64,000 nt of DNA from UBA932 sp031548545 (GCA_031548545.1 JAVBQY010000014.1:1-64000), one strand, 5' to 3'; counted from the stretch's first letter, positions 49,085 to 59,140 are shown. Translations and numbers: made by a program. The notes: generated from the letters alone by a model not told the origin.

Positions 49085-51589
49085 TGTGTCCTTCTTGTCT
49101 TCTGTCAGTCCGATTTTAATGGTATCCCCTGTTTTTACCTGTTGCAGCAGTACGGCTTCGGCTATGGGGTCTTCAAAATAACGCTGTATGGCGCGCTTAA
49201 GCGGCCGCGCTCCGAACTGCGGGTCATAGCCCTGTTCGGCCACAAATTGTTTGGCTTCAGGACTTATCTCGACAGCATATCCGGCACGGCGGATCCGGTC
49301 GTACAGTTCATTGAGCTCAATATCTATAATCTTGTAAATATCCTCCTGGCTCAAGGCGTTGAACAGGATTTGTTCGTCCACGCGATTCAGGAATTCCGGT
49401 GAGAAAGCCTTACGCAGCGCTTTTTCAATGACGTTGCGGGTGTTTTCTGCCAGGTTGCGCTTGGTGGCGTTGGCAAAACCTACGCCCTGTCCGAATTCCT
49501 TGAGTTCCCGGCTGCCGATGTTTGAGGTCATGATCAGTACCGTGTTGCGGAAATCGATTTTCCGTCCGTTGCTGTCGGTCAGCATGCCCTCGTCAAGTAC
49601 TTGCAGCAAAAGGTTGAAAATATCGGGATGCGCTTTTTCAATTTCATCCAGCAGTACTACGGCATAGGGTTTACGACGTACCCGTTCGGTCAGCTGTCCG
49701 CCTTCTTCATAACCGACATAGCCCGGAGGCGCTCCGATCAGACGGCTCAGGGCGAATTTTTCCATATACTCACTCATGTCTATACGGATGATGTTTTCGG
49801 GCGAGTCAAATAAATATTCGGTCAGCACTTTGGCTAATTGTGTTTTCCCTACCCCGGTGGGCCCCAGGAAAATAAAACTTCCAATGGGCTTGTTCGGATC
49901 TTTCAGTCCGGCCCGGTTGCGTTGTATGGCATGCACCACTTTGTCTACCGCATCGTCCTGTCCAATCACTTTCCCTTTCAGCGCTTCGCCCATCTTCATC
50001 AGGCGTACGCTTTCGGCCTCGGCCACCCGGTGTATGGGTATATTGGCCATCATGGATACCACTTCGGCTACTTTTTCAGCGTCTACCGTCTCTCGGTGCT
50101 TTTCCTGTTCGGCCTGCCAGGCATTCTGTTCAACATTGAGCTGTTGTTTTAGTTCCATTTCTTTTTCACGCAGGACCGCTGCTTTCTCATAATCCTGCGC
50201 TTTTACTACGGCCAGTTTTTCTTCCTTCAGGGCTTCCAGTTCGTTTTCCAGCCGTTCAATTTCTCCGGGCGCTTCCACCTGCGCTATATGTACCCGTGAG
50301 CCGGCTTCGTCAAGCGCATCTATCGCCTTGTCCGGTAGACAGCGGTCGGTAATATAGCGCTGGGTAAGGTATACGCAGGCGCTCAGGGCTTCAGGTGTGT
50401 ATGATACATTATGGTGTTTCTCATAGCGTTCTTTGATGTTGGCCAGGATTTCTATCGTTTCTTCCGGAGAGGTGGGCTCCACCATGATTTTCTGGAACCG
50501 GCGTTCTAAGGCTCCGTCTTTTTCTATGTATTCGCGGTATTCGTCCAGCGTGGTGGCGCCGATACATTGGATCTCGCCGCGGGCCAGGGCCGGTTTCAGC
50601 ATGTTGGCTGCGTCCAGGGAGCCGCCGGAACCGCCGGCGCCTACCAGGGTGTGCAGCTCATCTATAAACAGGATCAGGTTAGGGGTTTTCGTCAGTTCGG
50701 AGAGGATGGCTTTCATTCTTTCCTCAAACTGTCCGCGGTATTTCGTGCCGGCTACAATGGCTGCTACATCAAGCGCTACAATCCGTTTGCCCAGCAGCAC
50801 GCGTGATACCTTGCGCTGGGCAATACGCAGCGCAAGCCCTTCGGCAATTGCGGACTTACCCACTCCGGGTTCGCCGATCAGGACCGGGTTGTTTTTTTTC
50901 CGGCGGCTCAGGATCTGCGCCAAGCGTTCAATTTCTTTGTCGCGCCCTACCACCGGATCCAGTTTCCCTTGCAGCGCTGTCGCCGTAAGGTCTACGCCGT
51001 AACTGTCAAGCACCGGGGTATCGCTTTGGTTTTTGATATTGAACGAATTTCCCGTACTGTTTTTGGGGGTTGTTCCGCTGTGTTCCTTATCTTTTGACTG
51101 GTCCATGCCATCTTCCTCAAAATCAATGGAAGCACGGGGAGGAACCGGCTGGTTGTTATACCTGGCTATAGCCAGGGAATAGTCTATGTCGTGTCTTTTC
51201 ATAATGATTAACGCTTTATTGTCGTTACTTTCGGTATTCAGCAGGGCAAAGAACAGGTCTATGGCTTGAGGACGTTTGTCTTTGGCTCTTTTGGCTGCCT
51301 CCAGATAGGACTTGTCAAGTATATTTTTAGTTGTACCGGAAATGGTAATCCGGTCGGATGCTTCAAAAGGAACAGGCGCTCCTTGTTTTAGTTCGCTTTC
51401 CAGCTCTTTTTTAAGGAATTGCGGGTCGATATCTAAGGTTTTTACCAGTCTTACCGCCTCGTTGTCGTCATGCCGCAATATACCCAATAGTAAATGGCCT
51501 GGGGTGAGTATGTAGTTGCCCAGTCGCATTGCCTCTTCGTAGCTGTAATTGAGGATTTTATTAACTTCTTGAGAGAGTTGCAGATTCAT
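49073..51589 (-). CDS. clpC: ClpC-type AAA+ unfoldase
   Basis: The 838 residues (from MNLQLSQEVNKILNYSYEEA) have the double Clp-N domain (LTPGHLLLGILRHDDNEAVR), a D1 AAA+ domain with GEPGVGKSAIAEGLA and a middle domain with a UVR-like helix (EEKLAVVKAQDYEKAAVLRE). The D2 domain follows with GPTGVGKTQLAKVL and DMSEYMEKFALSRLIGAPPGYVGYEEGGQL (key part GAPPGYVGYEEGG). The short M-domain marks it as ClpC rather than ClpB. It unfolds proteins for ClpP. The frame is open nine codons further upstream, but the ATG at 51589 begins the family block. Own promoter at 51614-51621. Confidence 0.95.
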   Translation of the reverse strand: MNLQLSQEVNKILNYSYEEAMRLGNYILTPGHLLLGILRHDDNEAVRLVKTLDIDPQFLKKELESELKQGAPVPFEASDRITISGTTKNILDKSYLEAAKRAKDKRPQAIDLFFALLNTESNDNKALIIMKRHDIDYSLAIARYNNQPVPPRASIDFEEDGMDQSKDKEHSGTTPKNSTGNSFNIKNQSDTPVLDSYGVDLTATALQGKLDPVVGRDKEIERLAQILSRRKKNNPVLIGEPGVGKSAIAEGLALRIAQRKVSRVLLGKRIVALDVAAIVAGTKYRGQFEERMKAILSELTKTPNLILFIDELHTLVGAGGSGGSLDAANMLKPALARGEIQCIGATTLDEYREYIEKDGALERRFQKIMVEPTSPEETIEILANIKERYEKHHNVSYTPEALSACVYLTQRYITDRCLPDKAIDALDEAGSRVHIAQVEAPGEIERLENELEALKEEKLAVVKAQDYEKAAVLREKEMELKQQLNVEQNAWQAEQEKHRETVDAEKVAEVVSMMANIPIHRVAEAESVRLMKMGEALKGKVIGQDDAVDKVVHAIQRNRAGLKDPNKPIGSFIFLGPTGVGKTQLAKVLTEYLFDSPENIIRIDMSEYMEKFALSRLIGAPPGYVGYEEGGQLTERVRRKPYAVVLLDEIEKAHPDIFNLLLQVLDEGMLTDSNGRKIDFRNTVLIMTSNIGSRELKEFGQGVGFANATKRNLAENTRNVIEKALRKAFSPEFLNRVDEQILFNALSQEDIYKIIDIELNELYDRIRRAGYAVEISPEAKQFVAEQGYDPQFGARPLKRAIQRYFEDPIAEAVLLQQVKTGDTIKIGLTEDKKDTSIL

Positions 51590-51613
51590 GGTGTATAAAT
51601 TCCGGATAATTTG

Positions 51614-51621
51614 CAAATATA
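51614..51621 (-). promoter_or_regulatory. promoter of clpC
   Basis: TTTTG (ending 51642), 20-base spacer, TATATTTG; ATG 24 bases downstream. The -33 element lies in the left arm of a 7-bp inverted repeat (CAAAAGC-TC-GCTTTTG, 51642-51657), which may be a regulator site. Confidence 0.75.
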
Positions 51622-51722
51622 GTGAAAGTAGAGAGCAATTGCAAAAGCTCGCTTTTGAAGATGGTCAAAAGGTATCCTATAGTCAACAAATATAAAGAAA
51701 AACCGGATAATTAATTGTTGAA

Positions 51723-51742
51723 AACTCTTTGTTAAAAGAGTT
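51723..51742. promoter_or_regulatory. 8-bp inverted repeat upstream of gyrA
   Basis: AACTCTTT-GTTA-AAAGAGTT is a perfect inverted repeat, about 55 bases before the gyrA ATG and about 100 bases upstream of clpC. A weak -7-like TACCTTAG follows at 51764-51771 for gyrA. It could be a regulator site in the divergent clpC-gyrA region. Confidence 0.35.
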
Positions 51743-51797
51743 CGGTAATCGAATATTTATGCGTACCTTAGCGCTCCTTTTTGTAAATTCTTAAAAG

Positions 51798-54317
51798 ATG
51801 ATAGAAAATAGCGAAAACACAGAAGAGAGAATCATCAAAGTCAATATCGAAGAAGAAATGAAATCTTCGTACATTGACTATTCAATGTCGGTGATTGTCT
51901 CCCGGGCCTTGCCCGACGTACGTGACGGTTTAAAACCTGTACACCGCCGGATACTCTTCGGTATGTCCGAGATGGGGCTGGATGCCGGAAAACCGTATAA
52001 AAAGTCAGCGCGTATCGTCGGTGATGTCATGGGGAAATATCACCCGCACGGTGACTCGGCGCTGTATGAAGCCATGGTGCGTATGGCGCAGCCATGGAGT
52101 TTGCGCTACCGCTTGGTAGACGGGCAGGGTAACTATGGTTCGGTTGACGGTGATGAGGCGGCGGCTATGCGTTATACGGAAGCCCGTCTGCAGAAGATTT
52201 CGGAAGACGTATTGGCAGATCTCGATAAAAATACAGTGGATTTCCGGCCTAACTACAGTGAGGAGTATGAGGAGCCGACCGTGTTGGCTACCAAGGTGCC
52301 CTTGTTGATGGTGAACGGAGCCGCAGGTATTGCCGTGGGTATGGCCACCAATATGGCGCCCCATAACCTGACGGAAATTTGTAATGCCATTTGTGCATAT
52401 ATCGATAATAACGAGATTAGCACCGATGAGCTGATGCAGCATGTAAAGGCCCCCGATTTCCCAACCGGGGCGATTATCTACGGTGTGCAAGGCATCCGCG
52501 AGGCGTATGAAACCGGCAGGGGTCGGGTGGTTATCCGTTCCAAAACGGATGTGGAAGTGGCCTCCAGCGGCCGCGAGACGATTGTGGTCAGTGAAATTCC
52601 TTACCAGGTCAACAAGAAGGAATTGATCATGCACATCGCCTCTCTGGTAGAATCCAAAAAAATCGAAGGCGTGTCTTTTGTGAATGACGAGAGCGACCGT
52701 GACGGTATGCGTATTGTCATCAAACTCAAACAAGGCGCCGTAGCCAATGTAGTACTGAATAACCTGTACAAATATACGGCCCTGCAGTCCTCGTTTTCCA
52801 TCAACAACATTGCCTTGGTTGACGGACGCCCGCGCCTGTTGAGCCTCAAACAGCAAATTAAATATTTTGTGCAACACCGCCATGAGGTGGTGGTGCGCCG
52901 TACCCGTTATGACCTGGAGCAGGCCGAAAAACGGGCGCATATCCTGGAAGGGCTGTTGATTGCCCAGGATCATATTGATGAGGTCATCGCCCTGATCCGG
53001 GCTTCCAAAACGCCGGATGAGGCCCGAGAGGGATTGATGAACCGGTTTAATTTGTCTGAAATCCAGGCTAATGCCATTGTGGAAATGCGGCTGCGCCAGT
53101 TAACCGGACTTGAACGGGAAAAACTGGAGGCGGAATATGCCGAATTACAGCAACTGATCGCCGAATTGAATAAGATTTTGTCTGATGAGCGCTTGCAGTT
53201 GCAGATTGTGAAAGATGAAACCTTGTCCGTACGTGACAAATACGGCGATGAGCGCCGTACGGAAATTATAATGGCCGCCGGCGAATTTAATCCGGAAGAT
53301 TTCTATGCCGACGAAGATATGGTAATAACCATATCCCACCTGGGCTATATTAAACGCACCTCCTTAGCCGAATACCGCCTGCAAAGCCGTGGCGGGGTGG
53401 GCGCCAAAGGCAGCAACACCCGCGATGAGGACTTTATAGAACATATCTATGTGGCCAATATGCATAGCACCATGCTTTTCTTTACGGAGAAAGGCCGCTG
53501 CTACTGGCTCAAGGTATATGAGGTGCCTGAAGGCAACAAGGCCTCCAAGGGACGCGCTATCCAGAATGTCATTAACATTGAACCGGATGATAAGGTCTGC
53601 GCTTACATTAATGTGAAAAACCTGAACGATGAGGAGTACATCAATAACAATTACATTGTTTTGTGTACCAAGCGCGGTACGGTGAAGAAAACTTCTTTGG
53701 AAGCTTACTCGCGTCCTCGCGCCAATGGGGTGAATGCCATTACCGTACGCGAAGGGGACGAACTGCTTGAGGCCATCCTGACCAACGGCAAGTGTGAGAT
53801 CCTGCTGGCGGCCCGTGGTGGTAAGTGTGTGCGTTTCAGCGAAGAAAAAGTACGCGCCATAGGCCGTACCGGAGCCGGGGTGCGTGGTATTACCATTGAA
53901 GATACCGACCAGCTGATCGGTATGGTTTGTGTTGATCCGCATGCTCCCGATGTTGATAAGGTGAATATTATGGTGGTGAGTGAGAATGGATACGGAAAAC
54001 GTTCTGACCTTGAAGATTACCGCGTGACCAATCGCGGGGGTAAGGGTGTGCGTACCATTAATATTACCGATAAGACTGGGGAATTGATTGCTATAAAGGA
54101 TGTTACTGATGAGAATGATTTGATGATCATCAATAAATCCGGCCTGACCATCCGTTTGGCAGTATCCGAGGTCCGTATTACCGGACGTGTTGCGCAAGGG
54201 GTTAAATTGATTAACCTGAAGGGAAAAGATAGTATAGCAGCGGTTTGTAAGGTGAATAAGAGCGAAGATGAAGAAATTCCGGCAGAAGATGCTTCACCCG
54301 TAGAAGAGTCAGAATAA
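51798..54317 (+). CDS. gyrA: DNA gyrase subunit A
   Basis: The 839 residues start with the winged-helix breakage part: SYIDYSMSVIVSRALPDVRD, quinolone region GKYHPHGDSALYEAMVRMAQPW, and the catalytic Tyr126 in AAAMRYTEARL. The C-terminal DNA-wrapping beta-pinwheel has the GyrA-box (QSRGGVGAKGSN) and ends in an acidic tail. Ser87 (position 83 in E. coli) is the drug-sensitive residue; Glu91 stands for E. coli Asp87, a common natural variant. There is no intein. It introduces negative supercoils together with GyrB, which is not in the window. Confidence 0.98.
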   Translation: MIENSENTEERIIKVNIEEEMKSSYIDYSMSVIVSRALPDVRDGLKPVHRRILFGMSEMGLDAGKPYKKSARIVGDVMGKYHPHGDSALYEAMVRMAQPWSLRYRLVDGQGNYGSVDGDEAAAMRYTEARLQKISEDVLADLDKNTVDFRPNYSEEYEEPTVLATKVPLLMVNGAAGIAVGMATNMAPHNLTEICNAICAYIDNNEISTDELMQHVKAPDFPTGAIIYGVQGIREAYETGRGRVVIRSKTDVEVASSGRETIVVSEIPYQVNKKELIMHIASLVESKKIEGVSFVNDESDRDGMRIVIKLKQGAVANVVLNNLYKYTALQSSFSINNIALVDGRPRLLSLKQQIKYFVQHRHEVVVRRTRYDLEQAEKRAHILEGLLIAQDHIDEVIALIRASKTPDEAREGLMNRFNLSEIQANAIVEMRLRQLTGLEREKLEAEYAELQQLIAELNKILSDERLQLQIVKDETLSVRDKYGDERRTEIIMAAGEFNPEDFYADEDMVITISHLGYIKRTSLAEYRLQSRGGVGAKGSNTRDEDFIEHIYVANMHSTMLFFTEKGRCYWLKVYEVPEGNKASKGRAIQNVINIEPDDKVCAYINVKNLNDEEYINNNYIVLCTKRGTVKKTSLEAYSRPRANGVNAITVREGDELLEAILTNGKCEILLAARGGKCVRFSEEKVRAIGRTGAGVRGITIEDTDQLIGMVCVDPHAPDVDKVNIMVVSENGYGKRSDLEDYRVTNRGGKGVRTINITDKTGELIAIKDVTDENDLMIINKSGLTIRLAVSEVRITGRVAQGVKLINLKGKDSIAAVCKVNKSEDEEIPAEDASPVEESE

Positions 54318-54326
54318 AAAAAAGCG

Positions 54327-54334
54327 TATATTTG
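54327..54334 (+). promoter_or_regulatory. -7 box of the secreted TPR gene
   Basis: TATATTTG ten bases after the gyrA stop; the ATG lies 41 bases downstream. No clear -33 element. Confidence 0.65.
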
Positions 54335-54375
54335 TATATTAATTTAAAATTTGACAAAATCACAAATAGATTGTT

Positions 54376-55668
54376 ATGAAAAAATTATTAGTAGTACTGA
54401 GTCTTTTGATTGCGCTTCCCATGGCTGCGCAGGATTACTCCAAGTTACAGTCTCAGGTTGCCAAGAGCGATGCGGAGATCCAAGATGCTAAAAAAATGAC
54501 CCAACCTAAGGTGTGGATGAACCGTGGAGAACTTTTTCTCGATATCTGGACGCTCCCAACCAAGAGCATTATGGCCGGAATGAGCCATAAGGATATTAAA
54601 ATGTTGCTGGCCAAAGAAAAAATTACTTCCAGTAAAACGGAAGATATTGAAGGCACATTGTATGAAGTCGATGTTTATCCCGACAAAGAATTGTATTATG
54701 ATTCGCAAGGCGTACTGTCCTTTTGGAAAGTAACTTCTTTTGCTGTTGAGAAACCGCTGTTCAAAGCATTGGAAGCGTATTTGAAAGCAGCGGAATGTGA
54801 TGTTAAAGGTTCGTATTCCAAAAAGATTAAAGAAGCATTGTTGGATTTGCAAACCAAATTCAATACCGATGCCTTGGCAGCTTATTCATTACGCAATTAC
54901 GGACTGGCCATGGCTAATTTTGAAGCCTCTTTGGCTTGTGTGGAAAGTCCCTTGGTGGGCAAAACAGACTCCCTGATCATTTATTATACCGGTATTGTTT
55001 CCCGTGCTGCCGGTGATAATGAAAAGGCTACAACGTATTTTGGCAAGGCGGTGCAGATCGGATATCATCAGAAAGGTGATATTTATGCCACCTATGCTGA
55101 GGCGTTGACTGCTGCCGGCGATACGACCAAAGCGCTGAACGCCCTGACCGAAGGCCTTTCCAAATATCCGACCAACCAGTCAATCATCATTGGCTTGATC
55201 AATACTTACCTGCAGAAAGGTGATGATCCCAAAAAGATCCTGCCTTATGTAAAACAGGCGCAGGAAAATGATCCGAACAATGCCAGCCTGAATTATGCGG
55301 AAGGTATCGTGTATGAGCAGTTGAAAGATTCCGACAATGCAGTGAAGGCTTATAAAGCAGCCATTGCAAAGGACCAGAATAATTTCTTTGCCAATTATAG
55401 CCTCGGTGCGCTTTACTTCAACCAGGCGGTGGAAACCCAGAAGAAAGCAGCGGATGAGTTGGATGACAAAAAATATGAGGCCTTGTTGCAGGTGTTTGAT
55501 CAACAGTTGAAAGAGGCTTTGCCCTATCTGGAAAAAGCCTATGAGTTGAATGCGAATGAACGTGCCGTGGTAGAATCATTGAAGACCATTTATTTCCGCC
55601 TGCGTGAAGAAGGTCCCGAAATGCAAAAGAAATACGAATACTACAACGAAAAATTGCAAAGTATGTAA
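54376..55668 (+). CDS. exported TPR-repeat protein
   Basis: The 430 residues begin with a signal peptide (LVVLSLLIALPMAAQ). A region without clear repeats follows (LWTLPTKSIMAG-like start: SIMAGMSHKDIKMLLA), and then at least five TPR units from about residue 170 (LAMANFEASLACVESPLVGK, KATTYFGKAVQIGYHQKGDI, ALNALTEGLSKYPTNQSIII, NAVKAYKAAIAKDQNNFFAN, EALPYLEKAYELNANERAVV). TPR stacks hold protein partners; the role in the periplasm is unknown. It stands alone between its promoter and a strong terminator. Confidence 0.85.
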   Translation: MKKLLVVLSLLIALPMAAQDYSKLQSQVAKSDAEIQDAKKMTQPKVWMNRGELFLDIWTLPTKSIMAGMSHKDIKMLLAKEKITSSKTEDIEGTLYEVDVYPDKELYYDSQGVLSFWKVTSFAVEKPLFKALEAYLKAAECDVKGSYSKKIKEALLDLQTKFNTDALAAYSLRNYGLAMANFEASLACVESPLVGKTDSLIIYYTGIVSRAAGDNEKATTYFGKAVQIGYHQKGDIYATYAEALTAAGDTTKALNALTEGLSKYPTNQSIIIGLINTYLQKGDDPKKILPYVKQAQENDPNNASLNYAEGIVYEQLKDSDNAVKAYKAAIAKDQNNFFANYSLGALYFNQAVETQKKAADELDDKKYEALLQVFDQQLKEALPYLEKAYELNANERAVVESLKTIYFRLREEGPEMQKKYEYYNEKLQSM

Positions 55669-55695
55669 GCCTTGTAAATAGATAACAGCTATCAG

Positions 55696-55732
55696 CGGTG
55701 GGATAAAAGAGTTTTTTATCCCACCGTTTTTT
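55696..55732 (+). terminator. intrinsic terminator after the TPR gene
   Basis: CGGTGGGATAAAA and TTTTATCCCACCG pair perfectly over 13 bp with a five-base loop, followed by six T. It lies 27 bases after the stop. Confidence 0.93.
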
Positions 55733-55778
55733 ATTACCTTTACAGCAGTTTAACACATTTTCCGAACAACCACCGGAT

Positions 55779-57122
55779 ATGAGGATAAAGTATATAGCAT
55801 TGCTATGTGTCTTGGGCATGGCAATTGTGTCGCGTGCACAGCATTTTGATTTAAAAGTAGTCACCATAATGAGTCCGCCATTTTCTTCCTATGTGGGGTA
55901 TTACTGTACAACCGGCGGACCGCTGGAAGTCCGGCTTTATAATGATGCTAAAGAAGATAGAACCATTGGTTTGCGTCTGGTGCTGGAACGTAATACGGGA
56001 GGCCGCATGGAAACCCGCCCGGGCAGTACGTTTCCGCATATCCGGCTGAAAGGCGGAGAACACCGTACGCTGGAAGGGATGCAACTTGCCGCTTATTTTG
56101 ATGCCGGCAATTTAATGTTTAAAGGCTTGCCGGCGGCTTCGTATCTTCGGGACCAGCGGGTGGCAGACGGTTTTTATACCATATGTTTCGAGGCTTTTGA
56201 TCCGGCCGGAGGAAAGTTGCAGACTATAGCTGTTCCGGCGCGGGTTTGGCTGGCCTGTCAGCGTGCACCGAAGTTTATACAGCCGGCATCCAATGAAGAC
56301 ATTTACATAGGGGATAGTAAGCGGTTTTATATAGAATGGTTGCCGCTCCATGACAAGTCTTCCGGTATAGAGGCGGTCGAATATGATTTTTTTATGGCCG
56401 AACTGCCCTATTCATATACAGGGCCGGTAGATGCTGTGTTTTTTAGTTTTCCGGTGATTTTCAAACGGACTGTATCTGCCACCTCGTTGTTGCTTGACTT
56501 TGCACATATTCCTGTCCGGCGTGGGTTTCGTTATGCCTGCCGTCTGCATATCAGGGTTAAAACGGATAAGACAGTTGCAAAATTATTCGAAAATGACGGT
56601 TATTCTCAAGCGATCAGCTTTGTCTACAAGGGCGTCTGCCCGGTACCGGTTCCTGAAGGGATAAATTTTTTGTCCGGACATATGGCGGAATTGACTTGGA
56701 AAGCTGTTCCTGAGGCTTCGCGCTATACGGTCTTGTTACGTGAATCGGGCGCGGAGTCAAGTCAATGGGAACGCTATGATTTGACGCAGCCTTACCTGCG
56801 CCGCCCAATGTTGACACAAGACAAGCGTTATGAATATAAGATACGCGCCTATTGCAAATCACAGCCCAGCGCTTATTCGGATACATATCATTTTGCATTA
56901 CCTGCTGCAGAACAACCGCTCAGTTATCAGGTGCGCCTGCCGCTAACGGGAAAGACGGAGGTTCGGTACAATGCTCCGGATAGCAGTCTTTTCATTATCA
57001 ACCGGCCGCTTAAAGACAGTGTAGGCCTGGATGTGCGTCAGGCTGTGCGCTGCTGTGTCCCGGTATCAATCATAGACCCGCAGGGGGTGATACTTACTAT
57101 TCCATCTAACCGGTTAAAATAA
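55779..57122 (+). CDS. secreted TANFOR-like protein with FN3 domain
   Basis: The 447 residues start with a signal peptide (LLCVLGMAIVSRAQ). The N-terminal domain (HFDLKVVTIMSPPFSSYVGY, EVRLYNDAKEDRTIGLRLVL) resembles the TANFOR domain of Bacteroidota surface proteins, where a beta-sandwich starts with the V.V...PPxS pattern. Around residue 290 a fibronectin type III-like unit follows (NFLSGHMAELTWKAVPEASR, YTVLLRESG, YEYKIRAYC). The last part has a repeat-free strand-rich end without a clear type IX sorting signal. TANFOR proteins are often linked to surface attachment or secretion, but no function is proved. It lies five bases before uvrB. Confidence 0.72.
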   Translation: MRIKYIALLCVLGMAIVSRAQHFDLKVVTIMSPPFSSYVGYYCTTGGPLEVRLYNDAKEDRTIGLRLVLERNTGGRMETRPGSTFPHIRLKGGEHRTLEGMQLAAYFDAGNLMFKGLPAASYLRDQRVADGFYTICFEAFDPAGGKLQTIAVPARVWLACQRAPKFIQPASNEDIYIGDSKRFYIEWLPLHDKSSGIEAVEYDFFMAELPYSYTGPVDAVFFSFPVIFKRTVSATSLLLDFAHIPVRRGFRYACRLHIRVKTDKTVAKLFENDGYSQAISFVYKGVCPVPVPEGINFLSGHMAELTWKAVPEASRYTVLLRESGAESSQWERYDLTQPYLRRPMLTQDKRYEYKIRAYCKSQPSAYSDTYHFALPAAEQPLSYQVRLPLTGKTEVRYNAPDSSLFIINRPLKDSVGLDVRQAVRCCVPVSIIDPQGVILTIPSNRLK

Positions 57123-57127
57123 TAACT

Positions 57128-59140
57128 ATGGCTTTTAAACTGACATCACCCTATCAACCTACAGGCGACCAGCCGGAAGCCATTGCGTCGCTTGTGAATG
57201 CTTTAAATAAAGGTATGCCTGCTTCTACGCTCTTAGGGGTTACCGGCTCCGGAAAAACATTTACCATGGCCAACGTCATTGCCCGGACCAACAGGCCGGC
57301 TTTGATCCTGAGTCATAACAAGACGCTGGCAGCCCAACTCTACGGTGAATTCAAGGCTTTCTTTCCCGACAATGCGGTGGAGTATTTTGTATCGTATTAT
57401 GACTATTATCAGCCCGAAGCCTATTTGCCGACTACGGATACTTATATTGAAAAAGACCTGAGTATTAATGACGAGATAGAGAAACTGCGTTTGAGCGCGT
57501 CCTCGTCCCTGCTCTCGGGCCGCCGTGATATCATTGTGGTATCCAGTGTGTCCTGTCTTTACGGTATCGGTAATCCCGAAGATTTTGAGGCCAACACCAT
57601 TGTGTTGAAGCAGGGGCAGCAGATTTCGCGGAACAAGCTCCTTTATACCCTGGTGGAGGCCTTGTATTCGCGGAATGAGGTGGAGTTTAAGCGAGGCACT
57701 TTCCGGGTAAAGGGGGATACGGTCGATGTTTATTTGGCCTATGGCGATTTCGCTTATCGCATAGTATTTTGGGGCGATGAAGTTGAAAAGATAGAGACCT
57801 TTGAGCCTGTAGGCGGCCGTACAATTGAAGAGCCGGAGCAGGTGCAGATTTATCCGGCCAATCTTTTTGTAACGACTAAGGAGCGTATGCACAATGCCAT
57901 CAAGCAAATACAGGATGACATGCTGAAACGCTACAATTACTTTATGGAAGTGGGAAAGCCCTTGGAAGCCAAGCGGCTGAAGTCGCGTGTGGAGTACGAT
58001 TTGGAAATGATCAAAGAATTGGGTTATTGTCCCGGTATAGAAAATTACTCGCGTTATTTTGACGGCCGTTCCGCCGGCTCGCGGCCTTTCTGCCTGCTGG
58101 ATTATTTCGCAGATGATTTTATCACTTTTATTGATGAGAGCCACGTCACCTTGCCACAGGTGCATGCCATGTTCGGCGGAGACCGTTCGCGCAAGCAAAC
58201 GTTGATAGAGTTCGGCTTCCGGTTGCCGGCTGCGGCCGATAACCGGCCATTGAAGTTTGACGAATTTGAGGAATTGATCGGACAGACGGTGTATGTGAGC
58301 GCTACTCCGGCGAATTATGAATTGGAGAAGAGTGAAGGGGTGGTGGTAGAACAGTTGATCCGTCCTACGGGCCTGCTGGATCCTGTCATTGAGGTACGGC
58401 GTACGGAGAACCAGATAGATGATCTGGTGGAGGAGATTGCCCGGCGCGCGGCGCGCGATGAGCGGGTATTGGTCACGACACTGACCAAGCGTATGGCCGA
58501 GGAGTTGAGTAAATATTTTGACCGCATAGAAATCCGTTGCCGTTATATCCACTCAGATGTGGAGACCCTGGAGCGTATACAGATCCTTGAAGATTTACAG
58601 CGCGGATTGTTTGATGTGCTGATAGGGGTGAACCTCTTGCGTGAGGGCTTGGACCTGCCGCAGGTGTCATTGGTGGCTATACTTGATGCGGATAAGGAGG
58701 GCTTCCTGCGTTCGGCCAGGGCATTGACCCAGACTGCCGGCCGTGCCGCCCGTAATATCAATGGCATGGTGATTATGTATGCCGATACAATTACGGATTC
58801 CATGCGGCAAACGATGGACGAAACCGCCCGCCGCCGCGAGAAACAGCAGCGGTATAATCTGGAGCACGGTATAACGCCGCAACAGGTAAGCAAGAGTAAC
58901 CGCGCCATCATCAGCGGTGAAACCCTGCAGGCTACGGCCGGCTACGGCGGTTATGACGGGCAAACGCCCATGGCCGCAGACCCTGTGCTGGACCATATGG
59001 ATGCGGCGCAACTGGACAAGGCCATAGCCTATGCCCGCAAGCGTATGGAACAAGCGGCCAAGGCCCTTGATTTTACTACGGCTGCCTGTTGCCGTGATGA
59101 AATGTATGCCTTGGTAGAAAAACGAAAATTGATGGAATAA
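57128..59140 (+). CDS. uvrB: excinuclease ABC subunit B
   Basis: The 670 residues show UvrB's helicase-type motifs: Walker A GVTGSGKTFTMANVIA (39-45), the beta-hairpin YYDYYQPEAYLPTTDTYIEK (key part DYYQPEAYLPTTDTY), DEsH-type IDESHVTLPQVHAMFGGDRS, motif V/VI GLDLPQVSLVAILDADKEGF and TQTAGRAARNINGMVIMYAD (key part QTAGRAARN). A C-terminal UVR domain closes it (DKAIAYARKRMEQAAKALDF). It loads onto damaged DNA in nucleotide excision repair. No promoter box is seen in the five-base gap, so it depends on the upstream gene's promoter or on one inside it. Confidence 0.98.
   Translation: MAFKLTSPYQPTGDQPEAIASLVNALNKGMPASTLLGVTGSGKTFTMANVIARTNRPALILSHNKTLAAQLYGEFKAFFPDNAVEYFVSYYDYYQPEAYLPTTDTYIEKDLSINDEIEKLRLSASSSLLSGRRDIIVVSSVSCLYGIGNPEDFEANTIVLKQGQQISRNKLLYTLVEALYSRNEVEFKRGTFRVKGDTVDVYLAYGDFAYRIVFWGDEVEKIETFEPVGGRTIEEPEQVQIYPANLFVTTKERMHNAIKQIQDDMLKRYNYFMEVGKPLEAKRLKSRVEYDLEMIKELGYCPGIENYSRYFDGRSAGSRPFCLLDYFADDFITFIDESHVTLPQVHAMFGGDRSRKQTLIEFGFRLPAAADNRPLKFDEFEELIGQTVYVSATPANYELEKSEGVVVEQLIRPTGLLDPVIEVRRTENQIDDLVEEIARRAARDERVLVTTLTKRMAEELSKYFDRIEIRCRYIHSDVETLERIQILEDLQRGLFDVLIGVNLLREGLDLPQVSLVAILDADKEGFLRSARALTQTAGRAARNINGMVIMYADTITDSMRQTMDETARRREKQQRYNLEHGITPQQVSKSNRAIISGETLQATAGYGGYDGQTPMAADPVLDHMDAAQLDKAIAYARKRMEQAAKALDFTTAACCRDEMYALVEKRKLME

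Noticed and set aside
52005..54197. Two long antisense frames (322 and 277 codons) over gyrA
   Set aside because: Both are frame shadows of a highly biased coding sequence; no start signals or domains.
55696..55732. Possible small RNA in the gap after the TPR gene
   Set aside because: The gap holds a strong terminator only; no second promoter box is present.
57233..58552. 439-codon open frame on the strand opposite to uvrB
   Set aside because: It mirrors the uvrB codon frame, has low-complexity His/Ile/Leu/Arg-rich sequence, no promoter box and no recognisable domain. uvrB is unmistakable.
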